Shown here: positions 6,471 to 12,517 of the stretch, piece after piece
Numbering within the stretch: position 1 is the first letter of the stretch
Layout: every line of letters begins with the position of its first letter
Source: an uncultured Eubacteriales bacterium
Lineage (GTDB): Bacteria > Bacillota > Clostridia > Oscillospirales > Oscillospiraceae
Direction: 5' to 3'
NCBI GenBank assembly: GCA_934567745.1
Contig: CAKTJM010000047.1
Location: forward strand, 1-12,517
DNA: 12,517 nt
Notes under the pieces: generated by a model
The model's input: only the letters and a program-made list of their open reading frames with translations
Databases searched by the model: none
Told to the model about the DNA's origin: nothing
Translations under genes and position numbers: made by a program

Positions 6471-6511
6471 GACGAAGCGCCCCGCTCAACTGAGCGGGGC
6501 GCTGTTTCGTC
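6471..6511 (+). terminator. Terminator hairpin after the trp transport operon
   Basis: AGCGCCCCGCTCA (6476-6488) pairs perfectly with TGAGCGGGGCGCT (6491-6503). An outer GACGA/TCGTC pair (6471-6475 with 6507-6511) can lengthen the stem. The bases just after the core (GTTTCGTCTTTAG) are T-rich but broken, so termination may be imperfect. Confidence 0.7.
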
Positions 6512-6524
6512 TTTAGATGTTCGG

Positions 6525-6682
6525 GATACGGCTGGCTCCCTCTGACGAGGGAGCTGTCCGCGGAGCGGACTGAGGGAGAGACCGGTAGAAGGACCTGCTT
6601 TGGGGCCACGCCCGCGTATCTCTCCCTCCGTCTCGGCTTCGCCGAGCCACCTCCCTCGTCAGAGGGAGGTGGCTGGCGTATC
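6525..6682. repeat. MITE-like intergenic inverted-repeat element
   Basis: A 158-base element bounded by GATACG (6525-6530) and CGTATC (6677-6682). Its left part (about 6525-6584) aligns with the reverse complement of its right part (about 6614-6682), sharing CTCCCTCTGACGAGGGAG and GGGAGAGA blocks. Each half also folds alone: CTCCCT/AGGGAG (6536-6553), GTCCGC/GCGGAC (6556-6570), CTCGGC/GCCGAG (6632-6646) and AGCCACCTCCCT/AGGGAGGTGGCT (6645-6674). The central 30 bases are unrelated. No ORF, transposase or clear target duplication is seen. Units of this look are, from memory, abundant in Oscillospiraceae intergenic regions. Confidence 0.7.
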
Positions 6683-6688
6683 ATTTCT

Positions 6689-6904
6689 TCACTTACCGGC
6701 TTCTTTCGCCTTGCGGGCGGCGCGGCGGGCGGCCTCCTTATCGACCTCCTCCTCCATCCAGAGATAGAAGTCCAGGCTGTCCATGTTCGTATAGTCGCCG
6801 CCAAGCTCCTCTTCCTCCTCGGCCAGGCCAAGGCCCGCCGCGATCAGGTCCAGCCCGTCGTGGGAGAACAGATCGGCGCCGAGGTCATCGAAGGATCTGT
6901 GCAT
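6689..6904 (-). CDS. Small acidic protein, 71 residues, unknown function
   Basis: Not recognised. The protein starts MHRSFDDLGADLFSHDGLDL, has an acidic middle with a run of five glutamates, then a DSLDFYLWMEEEVDKEA segment, and ends in a basic, Ala/Lys/Arg-rich probable helix (EAARRAARKAKEAGK). It has no signal peptide or membrane segment, so it is probably cytoplasmic. The chosen start (ATG with its A at 6904) follows GGGAGG at good spacing; a longer in-frame reading to 6997 would run through the promoter and is rejected. It has its own promoter (6953-6981, minus strand), divergent from the lysine riboswitch promoter. The inverted-repeat element lies just past its stop and may form its 3' end. 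The charge split could suit a small binding or regulatory protein, but nothing identifies it. Confidence 0.6.
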   Translation of the reverse strand: MHRSFDDLGADLFSHDGLDLIAAGLGLAEEEEELGGDYTNMDSLDFYLWMEEEVDKEAARRAARKAKEAGK

Positions 6905-6918
6905 CGTGACACCTCCCT

Positions 6919-6933
6919 GTGTCGGATCGACAC
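6919..6933. repeat. Inverted repeat in the leader of the 71-residue gene
   Basis: GTGTCG-GAT-CGACAC is a perfect 6-bp dyad with a 3-base centre, located between the minus-strand promoter and the ribosome binding site of the small acidic protein gene. It could be an operator or a leader hairpin. It is short, so chance is possible. Confidence 0.4.
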
Positions 6934-6952
6934 TCGTTGCTATCATGTCGAT

Positions 6953-6981
6953 ATCATAGCATAAAAATACACAGTTGTCAC
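6953..6981 (-). promoter_or_regulatory. Promoter of the 71-residue gene
   Basis: Read on the minus strand: GTGACA (-35, bases 6976-6981), a 17-base spacer, and TATGAT (-10, bases 6953-6958), with TGC just before the -10 box (extended -10). The AT-rich spacer contrasts with the GC-rich surroundings. It supports the small ORF downstream as a real gene. Confidence 0.7.
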
Positions 6982-7056
6982 CTGTTTTGTCGAACATCGC
7001 GCAGACGGGCCGGAAAAACGGCGCGGATCTTGTGGAGGACCACGGGACGTTCCCCC

Positions 7057-7085
7057 TTGACTTTGGCGCGGGATGCGCGTATGAT
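7057..7085 (+). promoter_or_regulatory. Promoter of the lysine operon
   Basis: TTGACT (7057-7062), 17 bases, TATGAT (7080-7085). Transcription would begin near 7092, a few bases before P1 of the lysine riboswitch. Confidence 0.85.
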
Positions 7086-7095
7086 TAGTGCCAAA

Positions 7096-7357
7096 CCAGA
7101 GATAGAGGATGCGCTTCGTCAAGAGTATCCGGCGCCGATGCCATGCAGGGCAGGACCGGAGAAAGGGGCGGGCGCCGAAGGCGGATCTCGCTGCGTAGGG
7201 ATCCGTACTGGGCGGGCGAACTAAGAGTCGTCCGACTGTCGCAAATGAAAGATTTGCGGAGAGCTATCCTTGATACGGCCGCCGGGACCGGGTGCACAGG
7301 TCGGGCGGTGACCTTCGTTATCAAGCAGCGATCCGACAAGAGCTGCTTGGTTTTTTT
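7096..7357 (+). promoter_or_regulatory. Lysine riboswitch (L-box) with expression platform
   Basis: The aptamer shows the conserved lysine-riboswitch core in order: AGATAGAGG and TGCG (7100-7113), AAGAGTA (7121-7127), the GGGGCGGGCGCCGAAGGCGGAT block (centred near 7176), TGGG (near 7210), ACTGTCGC (near 7236) and GGAGAGCTATC (7258-7268). P1 pairs GATAG (7101-7105) with CTATC (7264-7268) and can extend weakly to 7272. Downstream, CTTGATA (7269-7275) pairs perfectly with TATCAAG (7319-7325) as an antiterminator. That pairing conflicts both with extended P1 and with the 5' arm of the terminator at 7321. The expected logic is that lysine binding stabilises P1, frees the terminator arm and stops transcription before dapA. 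Confidence 0.95.
7321..7357 (+). terminator. Lysine-riboswitch controlled terminator
   Basis: TCAAGCAGC (7321-7329) pairs with GCTGCTTGG (7342-7350), with one T-G wobble, followed by seven T (7351-7357). A second T run (7363-7369) follows. Its 5' arm overlaps the antiterminator. Confidence 0.92.
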
Positions 7358-7421
7358 ATCGCTTTTTTTGGTTTTGCGGGAGAAGGACCGAGCGCTCCAC
7401 GAAGAGAAAGGAGCTCGTATC

Positions 7422-8315
7422 ATGAGACAGACCACCCCCATCTTCCGCGGCATCGCCACCGCGCTCGTCACCCCCACCACCCCCACCGGCATCGACTACG
7501 ACGCCTTCGCCCGGCTGATCGACTGGCAGATCGCTCAGGGCATCAACGCCCTCGTCATCTGCGGCACGACCGGCGAGAGCTCCACCCTGACCGACGCGGA
7601 GCACCGCCGCGCCATCGCCTTCGCCTGCGAGCACGTCGCCGGGCGCGTCCCCGTCATCGCCGGGACCGGCAGCAACGAGACCGACTACGCCGTCGAGCTG
7701 ACCCGCAGCGCCTGCGCCGATGGCGCGGACGCCGTCCTGGTCGTCACGCCGTATTACAACAAGACCACCCAGCGCGGCCTGATCCGGATGTACGAGACGA
7801 TCGCCGACGCGAGCACCAAGCCCCTCATCCTGTACAACGTGCCCTCCCGCACCGGGATCAACATCGCGCCGGAGACCTACGTCGCCCTCGCCGAGCACCC
7901 CCGCATCGCGGCCATCAAGGAGGCCAACAGCGACATCTCCAAGATCGTCGAGACCTTCGCCCTCGTCGGCGACCGGCTGGACATCTACTCCGGCAACGAC
8001 GACCAGATCGTCCCGATCCTCGCCATGGGTGGTCAGGGCTGCATCTCCGTCCTGTCGAACGTGATCCCCGCCCAGACCGTCGCGCTGACCGACCGCTTCT
8101 TCGCCGGGGACGTCGCGGGCGCGGCCGCGCTGCAATGTCAGTACATGCCGCTCGTGCGGTCCCTGTTCTGCGAGACGAACCCCATCCCCGTCAAGGCCGC
8201 CATGGCCGCCATGGGCTACTGTGAGGACTACCTCCGTCTGCCGCTGGTGCCGATGGAGGAGGACCACCGCCGCGTGATGCTCGAGCGGATGCGCGCGCTG
8301 GGCGTGGAAGTCTGA
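7422..8315 (+). CDS. dapA: 4-hydroxy-tetrahydrodipicolinate synthase
   Basis: A 297-residue enzyme of the DHDPS/NAL TIM-barrel family, of normal length. It condenses pyruvate with aspartate semialdehyde at the first committed step of the diaminopimelate/lysine pathway in the cytoplasm. Visible hallmarks are GTTGESST (48-55, with the catalytic Thr), YYNKTTQRG (111-119), YNVPSRTG with Y138 (proton relay) and R143 (substrate carboxylate), and IKEANSD with K166 as the Schiff-base lysine. The ATG at 7422 has AAAGGAG (7407-7413) at 8-base spacing; in-frame starts further upstream lie inside the riboswitch and are rejected. It is the first gene of the riboswitch-controlled operon, and dapB follows after about 10 bases. 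Confidence 0.97.
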   Translation: MRQTTPIFRGIATALVTPTTPTGIDYDAFARLIDWQIAQGINALVICGTTGESSTLTDAEHRRAIAFACEHVAGRVPVIAGTGSNETDYAVELTRSACADGADAVLVVTPYYNKTTQRGLIRMYETIADASTKPLILYNVPSRTGINIAPETYVALAEHPRIAAIKEANSDISKIVETFALVGDRLDIYSGNDDQIVPILAMGGQGCISVLSNVIPAQTVALTDRFFAGDVAGAAALQCQYMPLVRSLFCETNPIPVKAAMAAMGYCEDYLRLPLVPMEEDHRRVMLERMRALGVEV

Positions 8316-8325
8316 GGTGGCGCGG

Positions 8326-9045
8326 ATGGACGTCATCGTACACGGCGCCGCAGGGCGCATGGGCCAGCTCGTGTGTGCGGAGCTGGCCCGCAGAGGGCAC
8401 ACGGCGATCGGCGTGGACCGGACCGGCGCCCCCTATGCCACGCTGGACGGCTACACCGGTCCGGCGGACCTGGTAATCGACTTCTCCAGCCATGTGTGCG
8501 CGGACGAGGTCGCGGGCTACTGCCTGCGGCGCGGTCTGCCGCTGGTGGAGGCCACGACGGGCTATACGCCCGCCGAGCTGCACAGCATCGAGGCGGCGGC
8601 GGAGCAGATCCCCGTCTTCCAGTCGTACAACATGTCCCTGGGCGTCGCGATCCTGGCGAAGCTGGCCGGGCTGGTCTCCGAGACCTTCGGCCCCTGCGAC
8701 GTGGAGATCGTCGAGACCCACCATAATAGAAAGGCCGACGCCCCGAGCGGCACCGCCCTCCTGCTGGCGGACGCCGTGGCGGCGCACCGGCCGGAGGTGA
8801 GCTACGTCTTCGGCCGCTCCGGCCACCAGCCGCGCCAGAGCGGCGAGATCGGCATCCACGCGCTGCGGATGGGGAACGTCGTGGGCGACCACGAGATCTT
8901 CTTCGCCACGGACACCCAGACGATCACGCTGCGGCACCAGGCGCACGACCGGGCCCTTTTCGCAGAGGGCGCCGTCCGGGCCGCGGAGTTCCTGCAGGGC
9001 CGCGCGCCGGGCCTGTACCACATGGACGACCTGCTCGGTCGCTGA
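8326..9045 (+). CDS. dapB: 4-hydroxy-tetrahydrodipicolinate reductase
   Basis: A 239-residue DapB, on the short side for the family. It reduces the DapA product with NAD(P)H in the second step of the diaminopimelate/lysine branch. The N-terminal Rossmann motif is VHGAAGRMGQLV (GxxGxxG, residues 7-13). The catalytic segment is VETHHNRKADAPSGTA, with H132/H133 and K136 and the substrate-binding DAPSGT (138-143), followed by FGRSGHQPRQSGEIGIHALRMG. All key residues are present. Two starts are possible: the ATG at 8326, with GAGGTGG (8314-8320) at 5-base spacing, is preferred. The in-frame GTG at 8317 would add three residues and has a weaker site. The gene lies about 10 bases after dapA and 18 bases before lysA. 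Confidence 0.96.
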   Translation: MDVIVHGAAGRMGQLVCAELARRGHTAIGVDRTGAPYATLDGYTGPADLVIDFSSHVCADEVAGYCLRRGLPLVEATTGYTPAELHSIEAAAEQIPVFQSYNMSLGVAILAKLAGLVSETFGPCDVEIVETHHNRKADAPSGTALLLADAVAAHRPEVSYVFGRSGHQPRQSGEIGIHALRMGNVVGDHEIFFATDTQTITLRHQAHDRALFAEGAVRAAEFLQGRAPGLYHMDDLLGR

Positions 9046-9063
9046 CGAGAAGAGGAGGGCCCT

Positions 9064-10359
9064 ATGCTGTATGAACACCTGGGCGTGGACGCCGCCGGTC
9101 ATCTGACGGTCGGCGGGCTGGACACGGTGGCGCTGGCCGAGCGGTTCGGCGCGCCGCTGTACGTGATCGACGCGGACCGGATCCGCGCCAACTGCCGGAC
9201 CTATCGGGACGCGATGGCGGCCTGCTGCCCGGAGGGGTCGCTGCCGCTGTTCGCAGGGAAGGCGCTGTGCTTCCGGATGCTGTACCCGATCCTGGACGAG
9301 GAGGGCATGGGCGCGGATGTCGTCTCCGTGGGCGAGATCGCCACGGCGCTGGCGGGCGGGTTCCCGGCCGAGCGGCTGTGGTTCCACGGGAACAACAAGA
9401 CCGAGACGGACCTGCGCTACGCCCTGTCGCACGAGGTCGGGCACATCGTGGTGGACAACCCCCGCGAGCTGCGTCAGCTCGACGCCCTGGCGGCGGAGTA
9501 CGGCGTGCGGCAGAGGGTCCTGCTGCGGGTGACGCCGGGCATCGACCCGCACACCCTCGAATCCATCAACACCGGCCGGGTGGACTGCCAGTTCGGCGTA
9601 CCGATCGAGACGGGCCAGGCGGCCCGGTTCGTGTGGGCGGCGACGGGCTGCGCCCACCTGGACGTCGAGGGCTTCCACAGCCACATCGGCTCCCAGATCT
9701 TCGAGGCGGAGCCGTTCTGCCGGGCGGTGGACATCCTCCTCGCCTTCGCCGACGAGATGCGCACGGCCTACGGCTCCGTCGCGCGGGTCTTCGACCTAGG
9801 CGGCGGCTTCGGGGTGCGGTATCTCGACCGTGACCCGGTGGTGGACATCCCCGGCAACATCGCGGCGCTGGCGGAGCATCTGCGCAGCGGCTGCGCCGAG
9901 CGGGGCTACCCGGTCCCGGCCATGCTGCTCGAACCGGGCCGGAGCATCGCGGCGGACGCCGGGCTGACGCTCTACGAGGTCGGCGGACAGAAGGTGGTCG
10001 AGGGCCACCGGACCTATGTGACCGTGGACGGCGGGATGACCGACGACCCGCGTTACGCGCTCTACCGCGCGCCGTACACGGTGGTGCCCGCGTCGCGGAT
10101 GCGGGACGAGGCGGACCTGGTGTGCACGATCGCGGGCCGCTGCTGTGAGAGCGGCGACCTGATCCAGGAGGACGTGCGGCTCCCGTCGCCCCAGCCGGGC
10201 GACCTGCTGGCCGTGCTGGGCACGGGCGCGTACAACTTCACGATGGCGTCGAACTACAACCGGCTCCCGCGGCCGGCGCTGGTGCTCGTCGAGGGCGGCA
10301 AGGCCCGTCTGGCGGTCCGGCGGCAGACCGTGGAGGACCTGCTCGCGTGCGATCTGTGA
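9064..10359 (+). CDS. lysA: Diaminopimelate decarboxylase
   Basis: A 431-residue PLP enzyme (fold III, Orn/DAP/Arg decarboxylase family 2) that turns meso-diaminopimelate into lysine and CO2, the last step of the pathway. Visible hallmarks are the PLP lysine K66 in LFAGKALC (many LysA have YAxKAN, so this is the alternative subgroup), HSHIGSQI with H205 and H207, the glycine-rich phosphate loop LGGGFG (245-250), LEPGRS (289-294), the CESGD active-site motif (361-365, from the other subunit of the dimer) and GAYNF (388-392). The ATG at 9064 has AGGAGG (9053-9058). It is the last gene of the operon. dapA, dapB and lysA lie together without the middle steps (dapL, or dapH and dapF), which must be elsewhere. 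Confidence 0.97.
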   Translation: MLYEHLGVDAAGHLTVGGLDTVALAERFGAPLYVIDADRIRANCRTYRDAMAACCPEGSLPLFAGKALCFRMLYPILDEEGMGADVVSVGEIATALAGGFPAERLWFHGNNKTETDLRYALSHEVGHIVVDNPRELRQLDALAAEYGVRQRVLLRVTPGIDPHTLESINTGRVDCQFGVPIETGQAARFVWAATGCAHLDVEGFHSHIGSQIFEAEPFCRAVDILLAFADEMRTAYGSVARVFDLGGGFGVRYLDRDPVVDIPGNIAALAEHLRSGCAERGYPVPAMLLEPGRSIAADAGLTLYEVGGQKVVEGHRTYVTVDGGMTDDPRYALYRAPYTVVPASRMRDEADLVCTIAGRCCESGDLIQEDVRLPSPQPGDLLAVLGTGAYNFTMASNYNRLPRPALVLVEGGKARLAVRRQTVEDLLACDL

Positions 10360-10370
10360 GACTACAATAG

Positions 10371-10407
10371 AAAAGACCCACCCCGGATCAACGGGGTGGG
10401 TCTTTTT
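10371..10407. terminator. Bidirectional terminator between lysA and the MATE gene
   Basis: A perfect 15-bp stem, AAAAGACCCACCCCG (10371-10385) with CGGGGTGGGTCTTTT (10392-10406), and a 6-base loop. The T run on the plus strand ends lysA transcripts; the A run on the left gives a T run for the convergent minus-strand gene, whose stop is at 10424. Confidence 0.95.
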
Positions 10408-10423
10408 GCATGGGTGGGGAGCC

Positions 10424-11761
10424 TCACGCCGCCTGCGCGGCGCGGCTGAGGGCGGGGCGCTTGGCGGTGAGCTTCAGCAGCACCAGGCCCAGGCACAGGG
10501 CCAGGCCCTCGCCGAGCAGGGCGGCCAGCCAGATGCCGTCCGGCTGGATGTGGGCGATCGCGAAGATCGCCCCCGGCAGGAGCACGAAGCCGCGGCACAG
10601 CGACATCACGCACGACGCGACCCCGCGCCCGAGGGCCGCGAAATAGCCCGCCAGGAGGATGTTCACGCCCGCCAGGAGGTACGACAGCGAGTACTGCCGC
10701 AGGGCCGAGATGGCCGGCTGGTACAGCTCGCTCGTCGGGCTGAGCAGGATCCCGGCGAAGACGCCGGGCACGAGCTGGCAGATCGCGACGATCAGCACCT
10801 CCGTCCCCAGCACGAGCAGGACGCTCTTCGTGATGTAGAACCGGATCGACCGCCGGTCCCCCTGGCCCACGGCGATGCTCACGAGGGGCATCATGCCTTG
10901 AGCGATGCCCTGCATCGTCATGGAGACGAGGATAGAGAGGTAGGCGATGACGGCGTAGATGGTCTGATAGCTCTCGCCGAAGAAGAGGAAGAGCAGGTTG
11001 TTGTACAGGACGGTCAGGAAGCCGAGCATCAGCTCGATGGAGCAGTCCGCCACGCCGAGCGGGAGGATGCGCAGGAAGAGCTTCGGCTCCCACTTGAACT
11101 TACGGAACTTCAGGTCGGACTTCCCGTGCACGAAGTAGTGCAGGAAGAGGAGCAGGCTGCCGAGCTGCGCGAGGCCGGTGGCGATGGCGCTGCCGCGGAT
11201 GCCCCAGTGGAAGTGGAAGATGAAGACGTAGGCCAGGACGACGTGGATGATGGCGGCCGCGCCGACGCCGATGGTGGCGAGGATGGGGCTGTCGTCCACC
11301 TTCACCATGACCTCCAGACAGTAGGAGAGGATGAAGCAGACGGAGAAGAGCGAGACGATCCGCAGATAGGCGGTGGCGTCCGCGACGGTGTGCGGACCGG
11401 CCCCGAGCAGATAGGCGAGGTCCTCCGCGAAGAAGAGCACGCCGACCGTGATGAGCACGGACAGGACGGTCATGACGACGACGGTCTGGGTGAAGATGGC
11501 CTCCGCCCGCTCCTTGTCGCCGCGCCCGAGGGCGAAGGCGCAGAGGGTGGACGCGCCCATCGACAGGAGGATGGACAGGCCGGAGAGGAGATTGATGAAC
11601 GGCAGGGAGATGTTCACCGCCGTCATGGCGGTCTCGCTCACGCCGTGGGAGACGAGGATCCCGTCGATCACGGTGTACAGGGAGAAGAGGACCATGGCGG
11701 AGGCGGCGGGGATGACGTAGCGCAGGAGCTGCTTCCAGGAAGCGGGGTTCTGGGTAGACAC
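10424..11761 (-). CDS. MATE-family multidrug/metabolite efflux transporter
   Basis: A 445-residue membrane transporter of the MATE family, with length and layout of about twelve membrane helices in two similar halves. The N-terminal half begins LLRYVIPAASAMVLFSLYTV followed by IDGILVSHGVSETAMTAVNI, the MATE hallmark near helices 1-2. It continues with MGASTLCAFALGRGDKERAE and the second-half counterpart MTMQGIAQGMMPLVSIAVGQGDRRS. Family members export cationic drugs or metabolites using Na+ or H+ gradients. This protein resembles the MepA-like Firmicutes group, but its substrate is not known. The start is GTG (11761), with AGGTG at 5-base spacing. It converges on lysA and shares the terminator there. 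It has its own promoter (11809-11837). No regulator gene sits next to it. Confidence 0.9.
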   Translation of the reverse strand: MSTQNPASWKQLLRYVIPAASAMVLFSLYTVIDGILVSHGVSETAMTAVNISLPFINLLSGLSILLSMGASTLCAFALGRGDKERAEAIFTQTVVVMTVLSVLITVGVLFFAEDLAYLLGAGPHTVADATAYLRIVSLFSVCFILSYCLEVMVKVDDSPILATIGVGAAAIIHVVLAYVFIFHFHWGIRGSAIATGLAQLGSLLLFLHYFVHGKSDLKFRKFKWEPKLFLRILPLGVADCSIELMLGFLTVLYNNLLFLFFGESYQTIYAVIAYLSILVSMTMQGIAQGMMPLVSIAVGQGDRRSIRFYITKSVLLVLGTEVLIVAICQLVPGVFAGILLSPTSELYQPAISALRQYSLSYLLAGVNILLAGYFAALGRGVASCVMSLCRGFVLLPGAIFAIAHIQPDGIWLAALLGEGLALCLGLVLLKLTAKRPALSRAAQAA

Positions 11762-11808
11762 GATAACACCTCATTCAAATTTTGGGGCCTTTGTTTGACT
11801 GAGACCAT

Positions 11809-11837
11809 GATAAACTATGGAGCTACCCAAGAGTCAA
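11809..11837 (-). promoter_or_regulatory. Promoter of the MATE gene
   Basis: On the minus strand, TTGACT (bases 11832-11837) is followed after 17 bases by TTTATC (bases 11809-11814). TATCAT, two bases further on, is an alternative -10 with a longer spacer. The -35 region reads CCCCCTTGACT, as in the lysine operon promoter at 7052-7062. Confidence 0.55.
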
Positions 11838-11912
11838 GGGGGAAATGGACAAAAAATCGACGGCTTTTCCGCGCAGGATCGACGCCGCCGTTTTTTTGCC
11901 GCGCGGAGACGG

Positions 11913-11948
11913 AAAAACGCCCGCTGTGCAGCTTCGCACAGCGGGCGT
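11913..11948 (-). terminator. Terminator of the livF-like gene
   Basis: A perfect 13-bp stem (ACGCCCGCTGTGC at 11917-11929 with GCACAGCGGGCGT at 11936-11948) with a 6-base loop. On the minus strand it is followed by TTTTT (complement of 11913-11917). It begins 22 bases after the livF stop codon. Confidence 0.92.
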
Positions 11949-11970
11949 CGTCGAACATGGACGGTGGGGG

Positions 11971-12517
11971 TCAGCCGCCCAAGTATGCCTTTTTGATGGC
12001 GGGGCTGGCGAGCAGCTCCGCGCCGGTGCCGGTGGTGACGATCTTGCCGGTCTCCAGGACGTACCCGCGGTCGGCCACGGAGAGGGCCGCCTGGGCGTTC
12101 TGCTCGACCAGCAGGATGGTGGTGCCCTGCGCGTGCAGGTTCTGGATGATCTCGAAGATCTGCTCGACCAGGATCGGCGCGAGGCCCATCGACGGCTCGT
12201 CGAGCATCAGCAGCTTCGGGTGGCTCATCAGGGCGCGGCCCATGGCCAGCATCTGCTGCTCGCCGCCGGAGAGGGTCCCGGCGGTCTGGCGATAGCGCTC
12301 CTTCAGACGGGGGAAGAGCTGGTAGACCATGTCGAGGTCGGCCTGCAGGCTGCCGCCCTTCTGCGTGTACGCGCCCATCTCCAGGTTCTCCTGGACGGAC
12401 ATCTGGAGGAAGACGCGCCGCCCCTCGGGGACCAGGGCCAGGCCGCGGGAGACGATCTTGTGCGGGGGGACGTGGGCCAGCGGCTGGCCCATGAACTCGT
12501 TGGAGCCGGTCTTGCTG
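11971..12517 (-). CDS. livF: Branched-chain amino acid ABC transporter ATP-binding protein, LivF type (5' part outside window)
   Basis: The gene runs off the right edge; 181 codons of about 235 are present, so the N-terminus with Walker A is missing. The frame is open to the edge (SKTGSNEFMGQPL...), and the ATG at 12492 is an internal Met, not the start. What is visible matches LivF closely: ALVPEGRRVFLQMSVQENLEMGAY, the signature LSGGEQQMLAMGRALM, Walker B LLMLDEPSMGLAP and the H-loop variant ILLVEQNA. LivF is one of two ATPases powering the Liv importer for leucine, isoleucine and valine. The gene ends at a strong terminator, and LivF is usually the last gene of a liv operon, so the other liv genes are expected just beyond the window. 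Liv-type systems may import other substrates (urea, amides), so substrate specificity is open. Confidence 0.9.
   Translation of the reverse strand, partial: SKTGSNEFMGQPLAHVPPHKIVSRGLALVPEGRRVFLQMSVQENLEMGAYTQKGGSLQADLDMVYQLFPRLKERYRQTAGTLSGGEQQMLAMGRALMSHPKLLMLDEPSMGLAPILVEQIFEIIQNLHAQGTTILLVEQNAQAALSVADRGYVLETGKIVTTGTGAELLASPAIKKAYLGG

Noticed and set aside
6991..7052. SOS (LexA/DinR) box near GTCGAACATCGC
   Set aside because: Only one half-site (CGAAC) is present; the matching GTTCG half is not at the right spacing.
7143..7421. Longer N-terminus for DapA
   Set aside because: This stretch is the lysine riboswitch and terminator; DapA homology and the ribosome binding site start at 7422.
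11858..11907. Possible further terminator around the plus-strand T run at 11891-11897
   Set aside because: Only short or wide-loop pairings (for example TCCGCGC 11868-11874 with GCGCGGA 11901-11907) are found, and no plus-strand gene ends here.
10406..12295. A 629-codon plus-strand open frame
   Set aside because: It runs antisense through the MATE and livF genes, crosses two terminators, and its product is a low-complexity Gln/Glu/Asp/Gly/His-rich string typical of the complement of GC-rich coding sequence.
1..12517. CRISPR array, tRNA/rRNA genes, phage or transposase genes
   Set aside because: No regularly spaced direct repeats, no tRNA- or rRNA-like sequences and no integrase or transposase motifs were seen on either strand.

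Overview
The window comes from a GC-rich Gram-positive bacterium, most likely a gut Clostridia (Oscillospiraceae-like). This is inferred from the combination of a BlaI/BlaR1-type pair, a T-box leader, an L-box (lysine) riboswitch, strong AGGAGG ribosome binding sites, sigma-A-like promoters and a lipoprotein-based ABC importer. The high GC (strong bias to GCC/CTC/GTC/CGC codons) fits that group. No taxonomic marker gene is present, so the genus is not claimed.

Layout, left to right. (1) Bases 1-190 hold no supportable gene. They contain three tandem intrinsic terminators that insulate what follows. (2) Bases 192-3245 are an autoregulated operon: a promoter with a double BlaI-type operator, a BlaI/MecI-family repressor, an M56 (BlaR1-type) membrane metalloprotease with an unusual extracytoplasmic domain, and a small polytopic membrane protein of unknown function, closed by a strong terminator. 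(3) Bases 3260-6511 are a three-gene ABC import operon (lipoprotein, permease, ATPase). It is preceded by a complete T-box leader with specifier codon UGG, so it is assigned to tryptophan uptake (TrpXYZ type). (4) Bases 6525-6682 are a MITE-like inverted-repeat element, followed on the minus strand by a 71-codon acidic ORF with its own promoter. (5) Bases 7057-10407 are a lysine-biosynthesis operon (dapA-dapB-lysA) behind a lysine riboswitch with a recognisable terminator/antiterminator platform; it ends at a bidirectional terminator. (6) On the minus strand are a MATE-family efflux transporter and, at the right edge, the C-terminal three quarters of a LivF-like branched-chain amino acid ABC ATPase.

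The common theme is amino-acid supply. Two adjacent operons are controlled by different RNA sensors, uncharged tRNA-Trp for tryptophan import and free lysine for lysine synthesis, and an amino-acid importer of the Liv type lies at the right end. The least explained part is the blaI / M56 protease / membrane-protein operon. Its sensor domain lacks a penicillin-binding SxxK site, and no beta-lactamase or PBP gene is present, so it probably senses something other than a beta-lactam in the classical way.
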